Positions 25,911 through 40,200 of a stretch of 64,000 nt of DNA are shown piece by piece. The DNA comes from Taudactylus pleione. Taxonomy: Eukaryota; Chordata; Amphibia; Anura; Myobatrachidae. Within the stretch, counting starts at the first letter, position 1. Every line of letters begins with the position of its first letter. Location of the stretch: NCBI GenBank assembly GCA_031769625.1, contig JAUIMM010001993.1, positions 372,001 to 436,000 of the forward strand, read 5' to 3'. The position numbers and the translations under genes are program-made. Below the pieces are notes generated by a model. It was not told the origin of the DNA, searched no databases, and saw nothing but the letters and a program-made list of their open reading frames with translations.

Positions 25911-28900
25911 TTCCATTGCTTTCAATGCATTTTGGCCTAAAACGTGCATTTGCTGTTTTCTCTTAAACGCAACATGGGAGAAAAACCATTTCACATCACA
26001 TTTGTGGGTCTTGGTCTTCAACACATCCAGTGAAATTTTGAGCTGTCTGTGTTTGCTACAAGAGGAGATATCACAAAGTATGGGCTTTTGTTGTTTCCAT
26101 TGCTTTCAATGCATTTTGGCATAAAACGAGCATTTGCTGTTTTCTCTTAAACGCAACATGGGAGAAAAACCATTTCACATCACATTTGTGGGTCTTGGTC
26201 TTCAACACATCCAGTGAAATTTTGAGCTGTCTGTGTTTGCTACAAGAGGAGATATCACAAAGTATGCGCTTTTGTTATTTCCATTGCTTTCAATGCATTT
26301 TGGCCTAAAACTTGCATTTGCTGTTTTCTCTTAAATGCAACATGGGAGAAAAACCATTTCACATCACATTTGTGGGTCTTGGTCTTCAACACATCCAGTG
26401 AAATTTTGAGCTGTCTGTGTTTGCTACAAGAGGAGATATCACAAAGTATGCGCTTTTGTTGTTTTCATTGCTTTCAAAGCATTTTGGCCTAAAACTTGCA
26501 TTTGCTGTTTTCTCTTAAACGCAACATGGGAGAAAAACCATTTCACATCACATTTTTGGGTTTTGGTCTTCAACACATCAAGTGAAATTTTGAGCTGTCT
26601 GTGTTTGCTACAAGAGGAGATAACACAAAGTATGTGCTTTTGTTGTTTCCATTGCTTTCAATGCATTTTGGTCTAAAACGTGCATTTGCTGTTTTCTCTT
26701 AAAAGCAACATGGGAGAAAAACCATTTCACATCACATTTGTGGGTCTTGGTCTTCAACACATCCAGTGAAATTTTGAGCTGTCTGTGTTTGCTACAAGAG
26801 GAGATATCACAAAGTATGCGCTTTTGTTGTTTCCATTGCTTTCAATGCATTTTGGCATAAAACGAGCATTTGCTATTTTCTCTTAAACGCAACATGGGAG
26901 AAAAACCATTTCACATCACATTTGTGGGTCTTGGTCTTCAACACATCCAGTGAAATTTTGAGCTGTCTGTGTTTGCTACAAGAGGAGATATCACAAAGTA
27001 TGCGCTTTTGTTATTTCCATTGCTTTCAATGCATTTTGGCCTAAAACGTGCATTTGCTGTTTTCTCTTAAACGCAACATGGGAGAAAAACCATTTCACAT
27101 CACATTTGTGGGTCTTGGTCTTCAACACATCCAGTGAAATTTTGAGCTGTCTGTGTTTGCTACAAGAGGAGATATCACAAAGTATGCGCTTTTGTTGTTT
27201 TCATTGCTTTCAATGCATTTTGGCCTAAAACGTGCATTTGCTGTTTTCTCTTAAACGCAACATGGGAGAAAAACCATTTCACATAATATTTGTGGGTCTT
27301 GGTCTTCAACACATCCAGTGAAATTTTGAGCTGTCTGTGTTTGCTACAAGAGGAGATATCACAAAGTATGCGCTTTTGTTGTTTTCATTGCTTTCATTGC
27401 ATTTTGGCATAAAACGAGCATTTGCTGTTTTCTCTTAAACGCAACATGGGAGAAAAACCATTTCACATCACATTTGTGGGTTTTGGTCTTCAACACATCC
27501 AGTGAAATTTTGAGCTGTCTGTGTTTGCTACAAGAGGAGATAACACAAAGTATGTGCTTTTGTTGTTTCCATTGCTTTCAATGCATTTTGGCCTAAAACG
27601 TGCATTTGCTGTTTTCTGTTAAACGCAACATGGGAGAAAAACCATTTCACATCACATTTGTGGGTCTTGGTCTTCAACACATCCAGTGAAATTTTGAGCT
27701 GTCTGTGTTTGCTACAAGAGGAGATATCACAAAGTATGCGCTTTTGTTGTTTTCATTGCTTTCAAAGCATTTTGGCCTAAAACGTGCATTTGCTGTTTTC
27801 TCTTAAACGCAACATGGGAGAAAAACCATTTCACATCACATTTGTGGGTCTTGGTCTTCAACACATCCAGTGAAATTTTGAGCTGTCTGTGTTTGCTACA
27901 AGAGGAGATATCACAAAGTATGCGCTTTTGTAGTTTCCATTGCTTTCAATGCATTTTGGCCTAAAATGTGCATTTGCTGTTTTCTCTTAAACGCAACATG
28001 GGAGAAAAACCATTTCACATCACATTTGTGGGTCTTGGTCTTCAACACATCCAGTGAAATTTTGAGCTGTCTGTGTTTGCTACAAGAGGAGATATCACAA
28101 AGTATGCGCTTTTGTTGTTTCCATTGCTTTCAATGCATTTTGGCATAAAACGAGCAGTTGCTGTTTTCTCTTAAACGCAACATGGGAGAAAAAACATTTC
28201 ACATCACATTTGTGGGTCTTGGTCTTCAACATATCCAGTGAAATTTTGAGCTGTCTGTGTTTGCTACAAGAGGAGATATCACAAAGTATGCGCTTTTGTT
28301 GTTTTCATTGCTTTCAAAGCATTTTGGCCTAAAATGTGCATTTGCTGTTTTCTCTTAAACGCAACATGGGAGAAAAACCATTTCACATCACATTTGTGGG
28401 TCTTGGTCTTCAACACATCCAGTGAAATTTTGAGCTGTTTGTGTTTGCTACAAGAGGAGATATCACAAAGTATGCGCTTTTGTTATTTCCATTGCTTTCA
28501 ATGCATTTTGGCCTAAAACTTGCATTTGCTGTTTTCTCTTAAACGCAACATGGGAGAAAAACCATTTCACATCACATTTGTGGGTTTTGGTCTTCAACAC
28601 ATCCAGTGAAATTTTGAGCTGTCTGTGTTTGCTACAAGAGGAGATAACACAAAGTATGCGCTTTTGTGTTTTCATTGCTTTCAATGCATTTTGGCCTAAA
28701 ACGTGCATTTGCTGTTTTCTCTTAAACGCAACATGGGAGAAAAACCATTTCACATCACATTTGTGGGTCTTGGTCTTCAACACATCCAGTGAAATTTTGA
28801 GTTGTCTGTGTTTGCTACAAGAGGAGATATCACAAAGTATGCGCTTTTGTTGTTTTCATTGCTTTCAATGCATTTTGGCATAAAACGAGCATTTGCTGTT

Positions 28901-31900
28901 TTCTCTTAAACGCAACATGGGAGAAAAACCATTTCACATCACATATGTGGGTCTTGGTCTTCAACACATCCAGTGAAATTTTGAGCTGTCTGTGTTTGCT
29001 ACAAGAGGAGATATCACAAAGTATGCGCTTTTGTTGTTTTCATTGCTTTCAAAGCATTTTGGCCTAAAATGTGCATTTGCTGTTTTCTCTTAAACGCAAC
29101 ATGGGAGAAAAACCATTTCACATCACATTTGTGGGTCTTGGTCTTCAACACATCCAGTGAAATTTTGAGCTGTCTGTGTTTGCTACAAGAGGAGATATCA
29201 CAAAGTATGCGCTTTTGTTGTTTTCATTGCTTTCAATGCATTTTGGCCTAAAACGTGCATTTGCTGTTTTCTCTTAAACGCAACATGGGAGAAAAACCAT
29301 TTCACATAACATTTGTGGGTCTTGGTCTTCAACACATCCAGTGAAATTTTGAGCTGTCTGTGTTTGCTACAAGAGGAGATATCACAAAGTATGCGCTTTT
29401 GTTGTTTTCATTGCTTTCATTGCATTTTGGCATAAAACGAGCATTTGCTGTTTTCTCTTAAACGCAACATGGGAGAAAAACCATTTCACATCACATTTGT
29501 GGGTTTTGGTCTTCAACACATCCAGTGAAATTTTGAGCTGTCTGTGTTTGCTACAAGAGGAGATAACACAAAGTATGTGCTTTTGTTGTTTCCATTGCTT
29601 TCAATGCATATTGGCCTAAAACGTGCATTTGCTGTTTTCTCTTAAACGCAACATGGGAGAAAAACCATTTCACATCACATTTGTGGGTCTTGGTCTTCAA
29701 CACATCCAGTGAAATTTTGAGCTGTCTGTGTTTGCTACAAGAGGAGATATCACAAAGTATGCGCTTTTGTTGTTTCCATTGCTTTCAATGCATTTTGGCA
29801 TAAAACGAGCATTTGCTGTTTTCTCTTAAACGCAACATGGGAGAAAAACCATTTCACATCACATTTGTGGGTCTTGGTCTTCAACACATCCAGTGAAATT
29901 TTGAGCTGTCTGTGTTTGCTACAAGAGGAGATATCACAAAGTATGCGCTTTTGTTATTTCCATTGCTTTCAATGCATTTTGGCCTGAAACTTGCATTTGC
30001 TGTTTTCTCTTAAACGCAACATGGGAGAAAAACCATTTCACATCACATTTGTGGGTCTTGGTCTTCAACACATCCAGTGAAATTTTGAGCTGTCTGTGTT
30101 TGCTACAAGAGGAGATATCACAAAGTATGCGCTTTTGTTGTTTTCATTGCTTTCAAAGCATTTTGGCCTAAAACTTGCATTTGCTGTTTTCTCTTAAACG
30201 CAACATGGGAGAAAAACCATTTCACATCACATTTTTGTGTTTTGGTCTTCAACACATCAAGTGAAATTTTGAGCTGTCTGTGTTTGCTACAAGAGGAGAT
30301 AACACAAAGTATGTGCTTTTGTTGTTTCCATTGCTTTCAATGCATTTTGGTCTAAAACGTGCATTTGCTGTTTTCTCTTAAACGCAACATGGGAGAAAAA
30401 CCATTTCACATCACATTTGTGGGTCTTGGTCTTCAACACATCCAGTGAAATTTTGAGCTGTCTGTGTTTGCTACAAGAGGAGATATCACAAAGTATGCGC
30501 TTTTGTTGTTTCCATTGCTTTCAATGCATTTTGGCATAAAACGAGCATTTGCTATTTTCTCTTAAACGCAACATGGGAGAAAAATCATTTCACATCACAT
30601 TTGTGGGTCTTGGTCTTCAACACATCCAGTGAAATTTTGAGCTGTCTGTGTTTGCTACAAGAGGAGATATCACAAAGTATGCGCTTTTGTTATTTCCATT
30701 GCTTTCAATGCATTTTGGCCTAAAACTTGCATTTGCTGTTTTCTCTTAAACGCAACATGGGAGAAAAACCATTTTACATCACATTTGTGGGTTTTGGTCT
30801 TCAACACATCCAGTGAAATTTTGAGCTGTCTGTGTTTGCTACAAGAGGAGATAACACAAAGTATGCGCTTTTGTTGTTTCCATTGCTTTCAATGCATTTT
30901 GGCCTAAAACGTGCATTTGCTGTTTTCTCTTAAACGCAACATGGGAGAAAAACCATTTCACATCACATTTGTGGATCTTGGTCTTCAACACATCCAGTGA
31001 AATTTTGAGCTGTCTGTGTTTGCTACAAGAGGAGATATCACAAAGTATGCGCTTTTGTTGTTTCCATTGCTTTCAATGCATTTTGGCCTAAAACGTGCAT
31101 TTGCTGTTTTCTCTTAAACGCAACATGGGAGAAAAACCATTTCACATCACATTTGTGGGTCTTGGTCTTCAACACATCCAGTGAAATTTTGAGCTGTCTG
31201 TGTTTGCTACAAGAGGAGATATCACAAAGTATGCGCTTTTGTTGTCTTCATTACTTTCAATGCATTTTGGCCTAAAACGTGCATTTGCTGTTTTCTCTTA
31301 AACGCAACATGGGAGAAAAACCATTTCACATCACATTTGTGGGTCTTGGTCTTCAACACATCCAGTGCAATTTTGAGCTGTCTGTGTTTGCTACAAGAGG
31401 AGATATCACAAAGTATGGACTTTTGTGATTTCCATTGCTTTCAATGCATTTTGGCCTAAAACTTGCATTTGCTGTTTTCTCTTAAACGCAACATGGGAGA
31501 AAAACCATTTCACATCACATTTGTGGGTCTTGGTCTTCAACACATCCAGTGCAATTTTGAGCTGTCTGTGTTTGCTACAAGAGGAGATATCACAAAGTAT
31601 GGACTTTTGTTATTTCCATTGCTTTCAATGCATTTTGGCCTAAAACGTGCATTTGCTGTTTTCTCTTAAACGCAACATGGGAGAAAAACCATTTCACATC
31701 ACATTTGTGGGTCTTGGTCTTCAACACATCCAGTGAAATTTTGAGTTGTCTGTGTTTGCTACAAGAGGAGATATCACAAAGTATGCGCTTTTGTAGTTTC
31801 CATTGCTTTCAATGCATTTTGGCCTAAAACGTGCATTTGCTGTTTTCTCTTAAACGCAACATGGGAGAAAAACCATTTCACATCACATTTGTGGGTCTTG

Positions 31901-34198
31901 GTCTTCAACACATCCAGTGAAATTTTGAGCTGTCTGTGTTTGCTACAAGAGGAGATATCACAAAGTATGCGCTTTTGTTGTTTTCATTGCTTTCAATGAA
32001 TTTTGGCCTAAAACGTGCATTTGCTGTTTTCTCTTAAACGCAACATGGGAGAAAAACCATTTCACATCACATTTGTGGGTCTTGGTCTTCAACACATCCA
32101 GTGAAATTTTGAGCTGTCTGTGTTTGCTACAAGAGGAGATATCACAAAGTATGCGCTTTTGTTGTTTTCATTGCTTTCATTGCATTTTGGCATAAAACGA
32201 GCATTTGCTGTTTTCTCTTAAACGCAACATGGGAGAAAAACCATTTCACATCACATTTGTGGGTTTTGGTCTTCAACACATCCAGTGAAATTTTGAGCTG
32301 TCTGTGTTTGCTACAAGAGGAGATAACACAAAGTATGTGCTTTTGTTGTTTCCATTGCTTTCAATGCATATTGGCCTAAAACGTGCATTTGCTGTTTTCT
32401 CTTAAACGCAACATGGGAGAAAAACCATTTCACATCACATTTGTGGGTCTTGGTCTTCAACACATCCAGTGAAATTTTGAGCTGTCTGTGTTTGCTACAA
32501 GAGGAGATATCACAAAGTATGCGCTTTTGTTGTTTCCATTGCTTTCAATGCATTTTGGCATAAAACGAGCATTTGCTGTTTTCTCTTAAACGCAACATGG
32601 GAGAAAAACCATTTCACATCACATTTGTGGGTCTTGGTCTTCAACACATCCAGTGAAATTTTGAGCTGTCTGTGTTTGCTACAAGAGGAGATATCACAAA
32701 GTATGCGCTTTTGTTATTTCCATTGCTTTCAATGCATTTTGGCCTGAAACTTGCATTTGCTGTTTTCTCTTAAACGCAACATGGGAGAAAAACCATTTCA
32801 CATCACATTTGTGGGTCTTGGTCTTCAACACATCCAGTGAAATTTTGAGCTGTCTGTGTTTGCTACAAGAGGAGATATCACAAAGTATGCGCTTTTGTTG
32901 TTTTCATTGCTTTCAAAGCATTTTGGCCTAAAACTTGCATTTGCTGTTTTCTCTTAAACGCAACATGGGAGAAAAACCATTTCACATCACATTTTTGTGT
33001 TTTGGTCTTCAACACATCAAGTGAAATTTTGAGCTGTCTGTGTTTGCTACAAGAGGAGATAACACAAAGTATGTGCTTTTGTTGTTTCCATTGCTTTCAA
33101 TGCATTTTGGTCTAAAACGTGCATTTGCTGTTTTCTCTTAAACGCAACATGGGAGAAAAACCATTTCACATCACATTTGTGGGTCTTGGTCTTCAACACA
33201 TCCAGTGAAATTTTGAGCTGTCTGTGTTTGCTACAAGAGGAGATATCACAAAGTATGCGCTTTTGTTGTTTCCATTGCTTTCAATGCATTTTGGCATAAA
33301 ACGAGCATTTGCTATTTTCTCTTAAACGCAACATGGGAGAAAAATCATTTCACATCACATTTGTGGGTCTTGGTCTTCAACACATCCAGTGAAATTTTGA
33401 GCTGTCTGTGTTTGCTACAAGAGGAGATATCACAAAGTATGCGCTTTTGTTATTTCCATTGCTTTCAATGCATTTTGGCCTAAAACTTGCATTTGCTGTT
33501 TTCTCTTAAACGCAACATGGGAGAAAAACCATTTTACATCACATTTGTGGGTTTTGGTCTTCAACACATCCAGTGAAATTTTGAGCTGTCTGTGTTTGCT
33601 ACAAGAGGAGATATCACAAAGTATGCGCTTTTGTTGTTTCCATTGCTTTCAATGCATTTTGGCCTAAAACGTGCATTTGCTGTTTTCTCTTAAACGCAAC
33701 ATGGGAGAAAAACCATTTCACATCACATTTGTGGGTCTTGGTCTTCAACACATCCAGTGAAATTTTGAGCTGTCTGTGTTTGCTACAAGAGGAGATATCA
33801 CAAAGTATGCGCTTTTGTTGTCTTCATTACTTTCAATGCATTTTGGCCTAAAACGTGCATTTGCTGTTTTCTCTTAAACGCAACATGGGAGAAAAACCAT
33901 TTCACATCACATTTGTGGGTCTTGGTCTTCAACACATCCAGTGCAATTTTGAGCTGTCTGTGTTTGCTACAAGAGGAGATATCACAAAGTATGGACTTTT
34001 GTGATTTCCATTGCTTTCAATGCATTTTGGCCTAAAACTTGCATTTGCTGTTTTCTCTTAAACGCAACATGGGAGAAAAACCATTTCACATCACATTTGT
34101 GGGTCTTGGTCTTCAACACATCCAGTGCAATTTTGAGCTGTCTGTGTTTGCTACAAGAGGAGATATCACAAAGTATGGACTTTTGTTATTTCCATTGC
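25911..34198 (+). repeat. 8.28-kb tandem segmental duplication, copy 1
   Basis: About 45 monomers repeated directly after themselves with a period of 8,279 bp (45 x 184 minus 1). Marker pairs at exactly this spacing include TATGGGCTTTTG (26080/34359), the TTTCTGTTAA variant (27616/35895), the 183-bp monomer (about 28665/36944), the variant GCATATTGG (29606/37885) and CTGAAACTTGC (29984/38263). The left limit is set near 25911 because the monomer before it carries TTTTTGGG and GATAACAC, which are absent 8,279 bp later. Copy 1 lacks one monomer near 33600-33720 that copy 2 keeps (the one with GTGGATCTTGG). Confidence 0.9.
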
Positions 34199-34245
34199 TT
34201 TCAATGCATTTTGGCCTAAAACGTGCATTTGCTGTTTTCTCTTAA
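29425..34245 (+). repeat. 15-monomer (2,760-bp) higher-order repeat, pair inside copy 1
   Basis: Within copy 1, variants recur at 2,760 bp: GCATATTGG at 29606 and 32366, CTGAAACTTGC at 29984 and 32744, ATTTTTGTGTTTTGG at 30231 and 32991, and CATTTTACATCAC at 30770 and 33530. The second copy is one monomer short, so the TCTTCATTACTTTC variant (about 31245 and 33821) and the paired GTGCAATTTTG monomers (31425-31669 and 34001-34245) are 2,576 bp apart, which is 14 monomers. Confidence 0.87.
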
Positions 34246-37200
34246 ACGCAACATGGGAGAAAAACCATTTCACATCACATTTGTGGGTCTTGGTCTTCAA
34301 CACATCCAGTGAAATTTTGAGCTGTCTGTGTTTGCTACAAGAGGAGATATCACAAAGTATGGGCTTTTGTTGTTTCCATTGCTTTCAATGCATTTTGGCA
34401 TAAAACGAGCATTTGCTGTTTTCTCTTAAACGCAACATGGGAGAAAAACCATTTCACATCACATTTGTGGGTCTTGGTCTTCAACACATCCAGTGAAATT
34501 TTGAGCTGTCTGTGTTTGCTACAAGAGGAGATATCACAAAGTATGCGCTTTTGTTATTTCCATTGCTTTCAATGCATTTTGGCCTAAAACTTGCATTTGC
34601 TGTTTTCTCTTAAATGCAACATGGGAGAAAAACCATTTCACATCACATTTGTGGGTCTTGGTCTTCAACACATCCAGTGAAATTTTGAGCTGTCTGTGTT
34701 TGCTACAAGAGGAGATATCACAAAGTATGCGCTTTTGTTGTTTTCATTGCTTTCAAAGCATTTTGGCCTAAAACTTGCATTTGCTGTTTTCTCTTAAACG
34801 CAACATGGGAGAAAAACCATTTCACATCACATTTTTGGGTTTTGGTCTTCAACACATCAAGTGAAATTTTGAGCTGTCTGTGTTTGCTACAAGAGGAGAT
34901 AACACAAAGTATGTGCTTTTGTTGTTTCCATTGCTTTCAATGCATTTTGGTCTAAAACGTGCATTTGCTGTTTTCTCTTAAAAGCAACATGGGAGAAAAA
35001 CCATTTCACATCACATTTGTGGGTCTTGGTCTTCAACACATCCAGTGAAATTTTGAGCTGTCTGTGTTTGCTACAAGAGGAGATATCACAAAGTATGCGC
35101 TTTTGTTGTTTCCATTGCTTTCAATGCATTTTGGCATAAAACGAGCATTTGCTATTTTCTCTTAAACGCAACATGGGAGAAAAACCATTTCACATCACAT
35201 TTGTGGGTCTTGGTCTTCAACACATCCAGTGAAATTTTGAGCTGTCTGTGTTTGCTACAAGAGGAGATATCACAAAGTATGCGCTTTTGTTATTTCCATT
35301 GCTTTCAATGCATTTTGGCCTAAAACGTGCATTTGCTGTTTTCTCTTAAACGCAACATGGGAGAAAAACCATTTCACATCACATTTGTGGGTCTTGGTCT
35401 TCAACACATCCAGTGAAATTTTGAGCTGTCTGTGTTTGCTACAAGAGGAGATATCACAAAGTATGCGCTTTTGTTGTTTTCATTGCTTTCAATGCATTTT
35501 GGCCTAAAACGTGCATTTGCTGTTTTCTCTTAAACGCAACATGGGAGAAAAACCATTTCACATAATATTTGTGGGTCTTGGTCTTCAACACATCCAGTGA
35601 AATTTTGAGCTGTCTGTGTTTGCTACAAGAGGAGATATCACAAAGTATGCGCTTTTGTTGTTTTCATTGCTTTCATTGCATTTTGGCATAAAACGAGCAT
35701 TTGCTGTTTTCTCTTAAACGCAACATGGGAGAAAAACCATTTCACATCACATTTGTGGGTTTTGGTCTTCAACACATCCAGTGAAATTTTGAGCTGTCTG
35801 TGTTTGCTACAAGAGGAGATAACACAAAGTATGTGCTTTTGTTGTTTCCATTGCTTTCAATGCATTTTGGCCTAAAACGTGCATTTGCTGTTTTCTGTTA
35901 AACGCAACATGGGAGAAAAACCATTTCACATCACATTTGTGGGTCTTGGTCTTCAACACATCCAGTGAAATTTTGAGCTGTCTGTGTTTGCTACAAGAGG
36001 AGATATCACAAAGTATGCGCTTTTGTTGTTTTCATTGCTTTCAAAGCATTTTGGCCTAAAACGTGCATTTGCTGTTTTCTCTTAAACGCAACATGGGAGA
36101 AAAACCATTTCACATCACATTTGTGGGTCTTGGTCTTCAACACATCCAGTGAAATTTTGAGCTGTCTGTGTTTGCTACAAGAGGAGATATCACAAAGTAT
36201 GCGCTTTTGTAGTTTCCATTGCTTTCAATGCATTTTGGCCTAAAATGTGCATTTGCTGTTTTCTCTTAAACGCAACATGGGAGAAAAACCATTTCACATC
36301 ACATTTGTGGGTCTTGGTCTTCAACACATCCAGTGAAATTTTGAGCTGTCTGTGTTTGCTACAAGAGGAGATATCACAAAGTATGCGCTTTTGTTGTTTC
36401 CATTGCTTTCAATGCATTTTGGCATAAAACGAGCAGTTGCTGTTTTCTCTTAAACGCAACATGGGAGAAAAAACATTTCACATCACATTTGTGGGTCTTG
36501 GTCTTCAACATATCCAGTGAAATTTTGAGCTGTCTGTGTTTGCTACAAGAGGAGATATCACAAAGTATGCGCTTTTGTTGTTTTCATTGCTTTCAAAGCA
36601 TTTTGGCCTAAAATGTGCATTTGCTGTTTTCTCTTAAACGCAACATGGGAGAAAAACCATTTCACATCACATTTGTGGGTCTTGGTCTTCAACACATCCA
36701 GTGAAATTTTGAGCTGTTTGTGTTTGCTACAAGAGGAGATATCACAAAGTATGCGCTTTTGTTATTTCCATTGCTTTCAATGCATTTTGGCCTAAAACTT
36801 GCATTTGCTGTTTTCTCTTAAACGCAACATGGGAGAAAAACCATTTCACATCACATTTGTGGGTTTTGGTCTTCAACACATCCAGTGAAATTTTGAGCTG
36901 TCTGTGTTTGCTACAAGAGGAGATAACACAAAGTATGCGCTTTTGTGTTTTCATTGCTTTCAATGCATTTTGGCCTAAAACGTGCATTTGCTGTTTTCTC
37001 TTAAACGCAACATGGGAGAAAAACCATTTCACATCACATTTGTGGGTCTTGGTCTTCAACACATCCAGTGAAATTTTGAGTTGTCTGTGTTTGCTACAAG
37101 AGGAGATATCACAAAGTATGCGCTTTTGTTGTTTTCATTGCTTTCAATGCATTTTGGCATAAAACGAGCATTTGCTGTTTTCTCTTAAACGCAACATGGG

Positions 37201-40200
37201 AGAAAAACCATTTCACATCACATATGTGGGTCTTGGTCTTCAACACATCCAGTGAAATTTTGAGCTGTCTGTGTTTGCTACAAGAGGAGATATCACAAAG
37301 TATGCGCTTTTGTTGTTTTCATTGCTTTCAAAGCATTTTGGCCTAAAATGTGCATTTGCTGTTTTCTCTTAAACGCAACATGGGAGAAAAACCATTTCAC
37401 ATCACATTTGTGGGTCTTGGTCTTCAACACATCCAGTGAAATTTTGAGCTGTCTGTGTTTGCTACAAGAGGAGATATCACAAAGTATGCGCTTTTGTTGT
37501 TTTCATTGCTTTCAATGCATTTTGGCCTAAAACGTGCATTTGCTGTTTTCTCTTAAACGCAACATGGGAGAAAAACCATTTCACATAACATTTGTGGGTC
37601 TTGGTCTTCAACACATCCAGTGAAATTTTGAGCTGTCTGTGTTTGCTACAAGAGGAGATATCACAAAGTATGCGCTTTTGTTGTTTTCATTGCTTTCATT
37701 GCATTTTGGCATAAAACGAGCATTTGCTGTTTTCTCTTAAACGCAACATGGGAGAAAAACCATTTCACATCACATTTGTGGGTTTTGGTCTTCAACACAT
37801 CCAGTGAAATTTTGAGCTGTCTGTGTTTGCTACAAGAGGAGATAACACAAAGTATGTGCTTTTGTTGTTTCCATTGCTTTCAATGCATATTGGCCTAAAA
37901 CGTGCATTTGCTGTTTTCTCTTAAACGCAACATGGGAGAAAAACCATTTCACATCACATTTGTGGGTCTTGGTCTTCAACACATCCAGTGAAATTTTGAG
38001 CTGTCTGTGTTTGCTACAAGAGGAGATATCACAAAGTATGCGCTTTTGTTGTTTCCATTGCTTTCAATGCATTTTGGCATAAAACGAGCATTTGCTGTTT
38101 TCTCTTAAACGCAACATGGGAGAAAAACCATTTCACATCACATTTGTGGGTCTTGGTCTTCAACACATCCAGTGAAATTTTGAGCTGTCTGTGTTTGCTA
38201 CAAGAGGAGATATCACAAAGTATGCGCTTTTGTTATTTCCATTGCTTTCAATGCATTTTGGCCTGAAACTTGCATTTGCTGTTTTCTCTTAAACGCAACA
38301 TGGGAGAAAAACCATTTCACATCACATTTGTGGGTCTTGGTCTTCAACACATCCAGTGAAATTTTGAGCTGTCTGTGTTTGCTACAAGAGGAGATATCAC
38401 AAAGTATGCGCTTTTGTTGTTTTCATTGCTTTCAAAGCATTTTGGCCTAAAACTTGCATTTGCTGTTTTCTCTTAAACGCAACATGGGAGAAAAACCATT
38501 TCACATCACATTTTTGTGTTTTGGTCTTCAACACATCAAGTGAAATTTTGAGCTGTCTGTGTTTGCTACAAGAGGAGATAACACAAAGTATGTGCTTTTG
38601 TTGTTTCCATTGCTTTCAATGCATTTTGGTCTAAAACGTGCATTTGCTGTTTTCTCTTAAACGCAACATGGGAGAAAAACCATTTCACATCACATTTGTG
38701 GGTCTTGGTCTTCAACACATCCAGTGAAATTTTGAGCTGTCTGTGTTTGCTACAAGAGGAGATATCACAAAGTATGCGCTTTTGTTGTTTCCATTGCTTT
38801 CAATGCATTTTGGCATAAAACGAGCATTTGCTATTTTCTCTTAAACGCAACATGGGAGAAAAATCATTTCACATCACATTTGTGGGTCTTGGTCTTCAAC
38901 ACATCCAGTGAAATTTTGAGCTGTCTGTGTTTGCTACAAGAGGAGATATCACAAAGTATGCGCTTTTGTTATTTCCATTGCTTTCAATGCATTTTGGCCT
39001 AAAACTTGCATTTGCTGTTTTCTCTTAAACGCAACATGGGAGAAAAACCATTTTACATCACATTTGTGGGTTTTGGTCTTCAACACATCCAGTGAAATTT
39101 TGAGCTGTCTGTGTTTGCTACAAGAGGAGATAACACAAAGTATGCGCTTTTGTTGTTTCCATTGCTTTCAATGCATTTTGGCCTAAAACGTGCATTTGCT
39201 GTTTTCTCTTAAACGCAACATGGGAGAAAAACCATTTCACATCACATTTGTGGATCTTGGTCTTCAACACATCCAGTGAAATTTTGAGCTGTCTGTGTTT
39301 GCTACAAGAGGAGATATCACAAAGTATGCGCTTTTGTTGTTTCCATTGCTTTCAATGCATTTTGGCCTAAAACGTGCATTTGCTGTTTTCTCTTAAACGC
39401 AACATGGGAGAAAAACCATTTCACATCACATTTGTGGGTCTTGGTCTTCAACACATCCAGTGAAATTTTGAGCTGTCTGTGTTTGCTACAAGAGGAGATA
39501 TCACAAAGTATGCGCTTTTGTTGTCTTCATTACTTTCAATGCATTTTGGCCTAAAACGTGCATTTGCTGTTTTCTCTTAAACGCAACATGGGAGAAAAAC
39601 CATTTCACATCACATTTGTGGGTCTTGGTCTTCAACACATCCAGTGCAATTTTGAGCTGTCTGTGTTTGCTACAAGAGGAGATATCACAAAGTATGGACT
39701 TTTGTGATTTCCATTGCTTTCAATGCATTTTGGCCTAAAACTTGCATTTGCTGTTTTCTCTTAAACGCAACATGGGAGAAAAACCATTTCACATCACATT
39801 TGTGGGTCTTGGTCTTCAACACATCCAGTGCAATTTTGAGCTGTCTGTGTTTGCTACAAGAGGAGATATCACAAAGTATGGACTTTTGTTATTTCCATTG
39901 CTTTCAATGCATTTTGGCCTAAAACGTGCATTTGCTGTTTTCTCTTAAACGCAACATGGGAGAAAAACCATTTCACATCACATTTGTGGGTCTTGGTCTT
40001 CAACACATCCAGTGAAATTTTGAGCTGTCTGTGTTTGCTACAAGAGGAGATATCACAAAGTATGCGCTTTTGTAGTTTCCATTGCTTTCAATGCATTTTG
40101 GCCTAAAACGTGCATTTGCTGTTTTCTCTTAAACGCAACATGGGAGAAAAACCATTTCACATCACATTTGTGGGTCTTGGTCTTCAACACATCCAGTGAA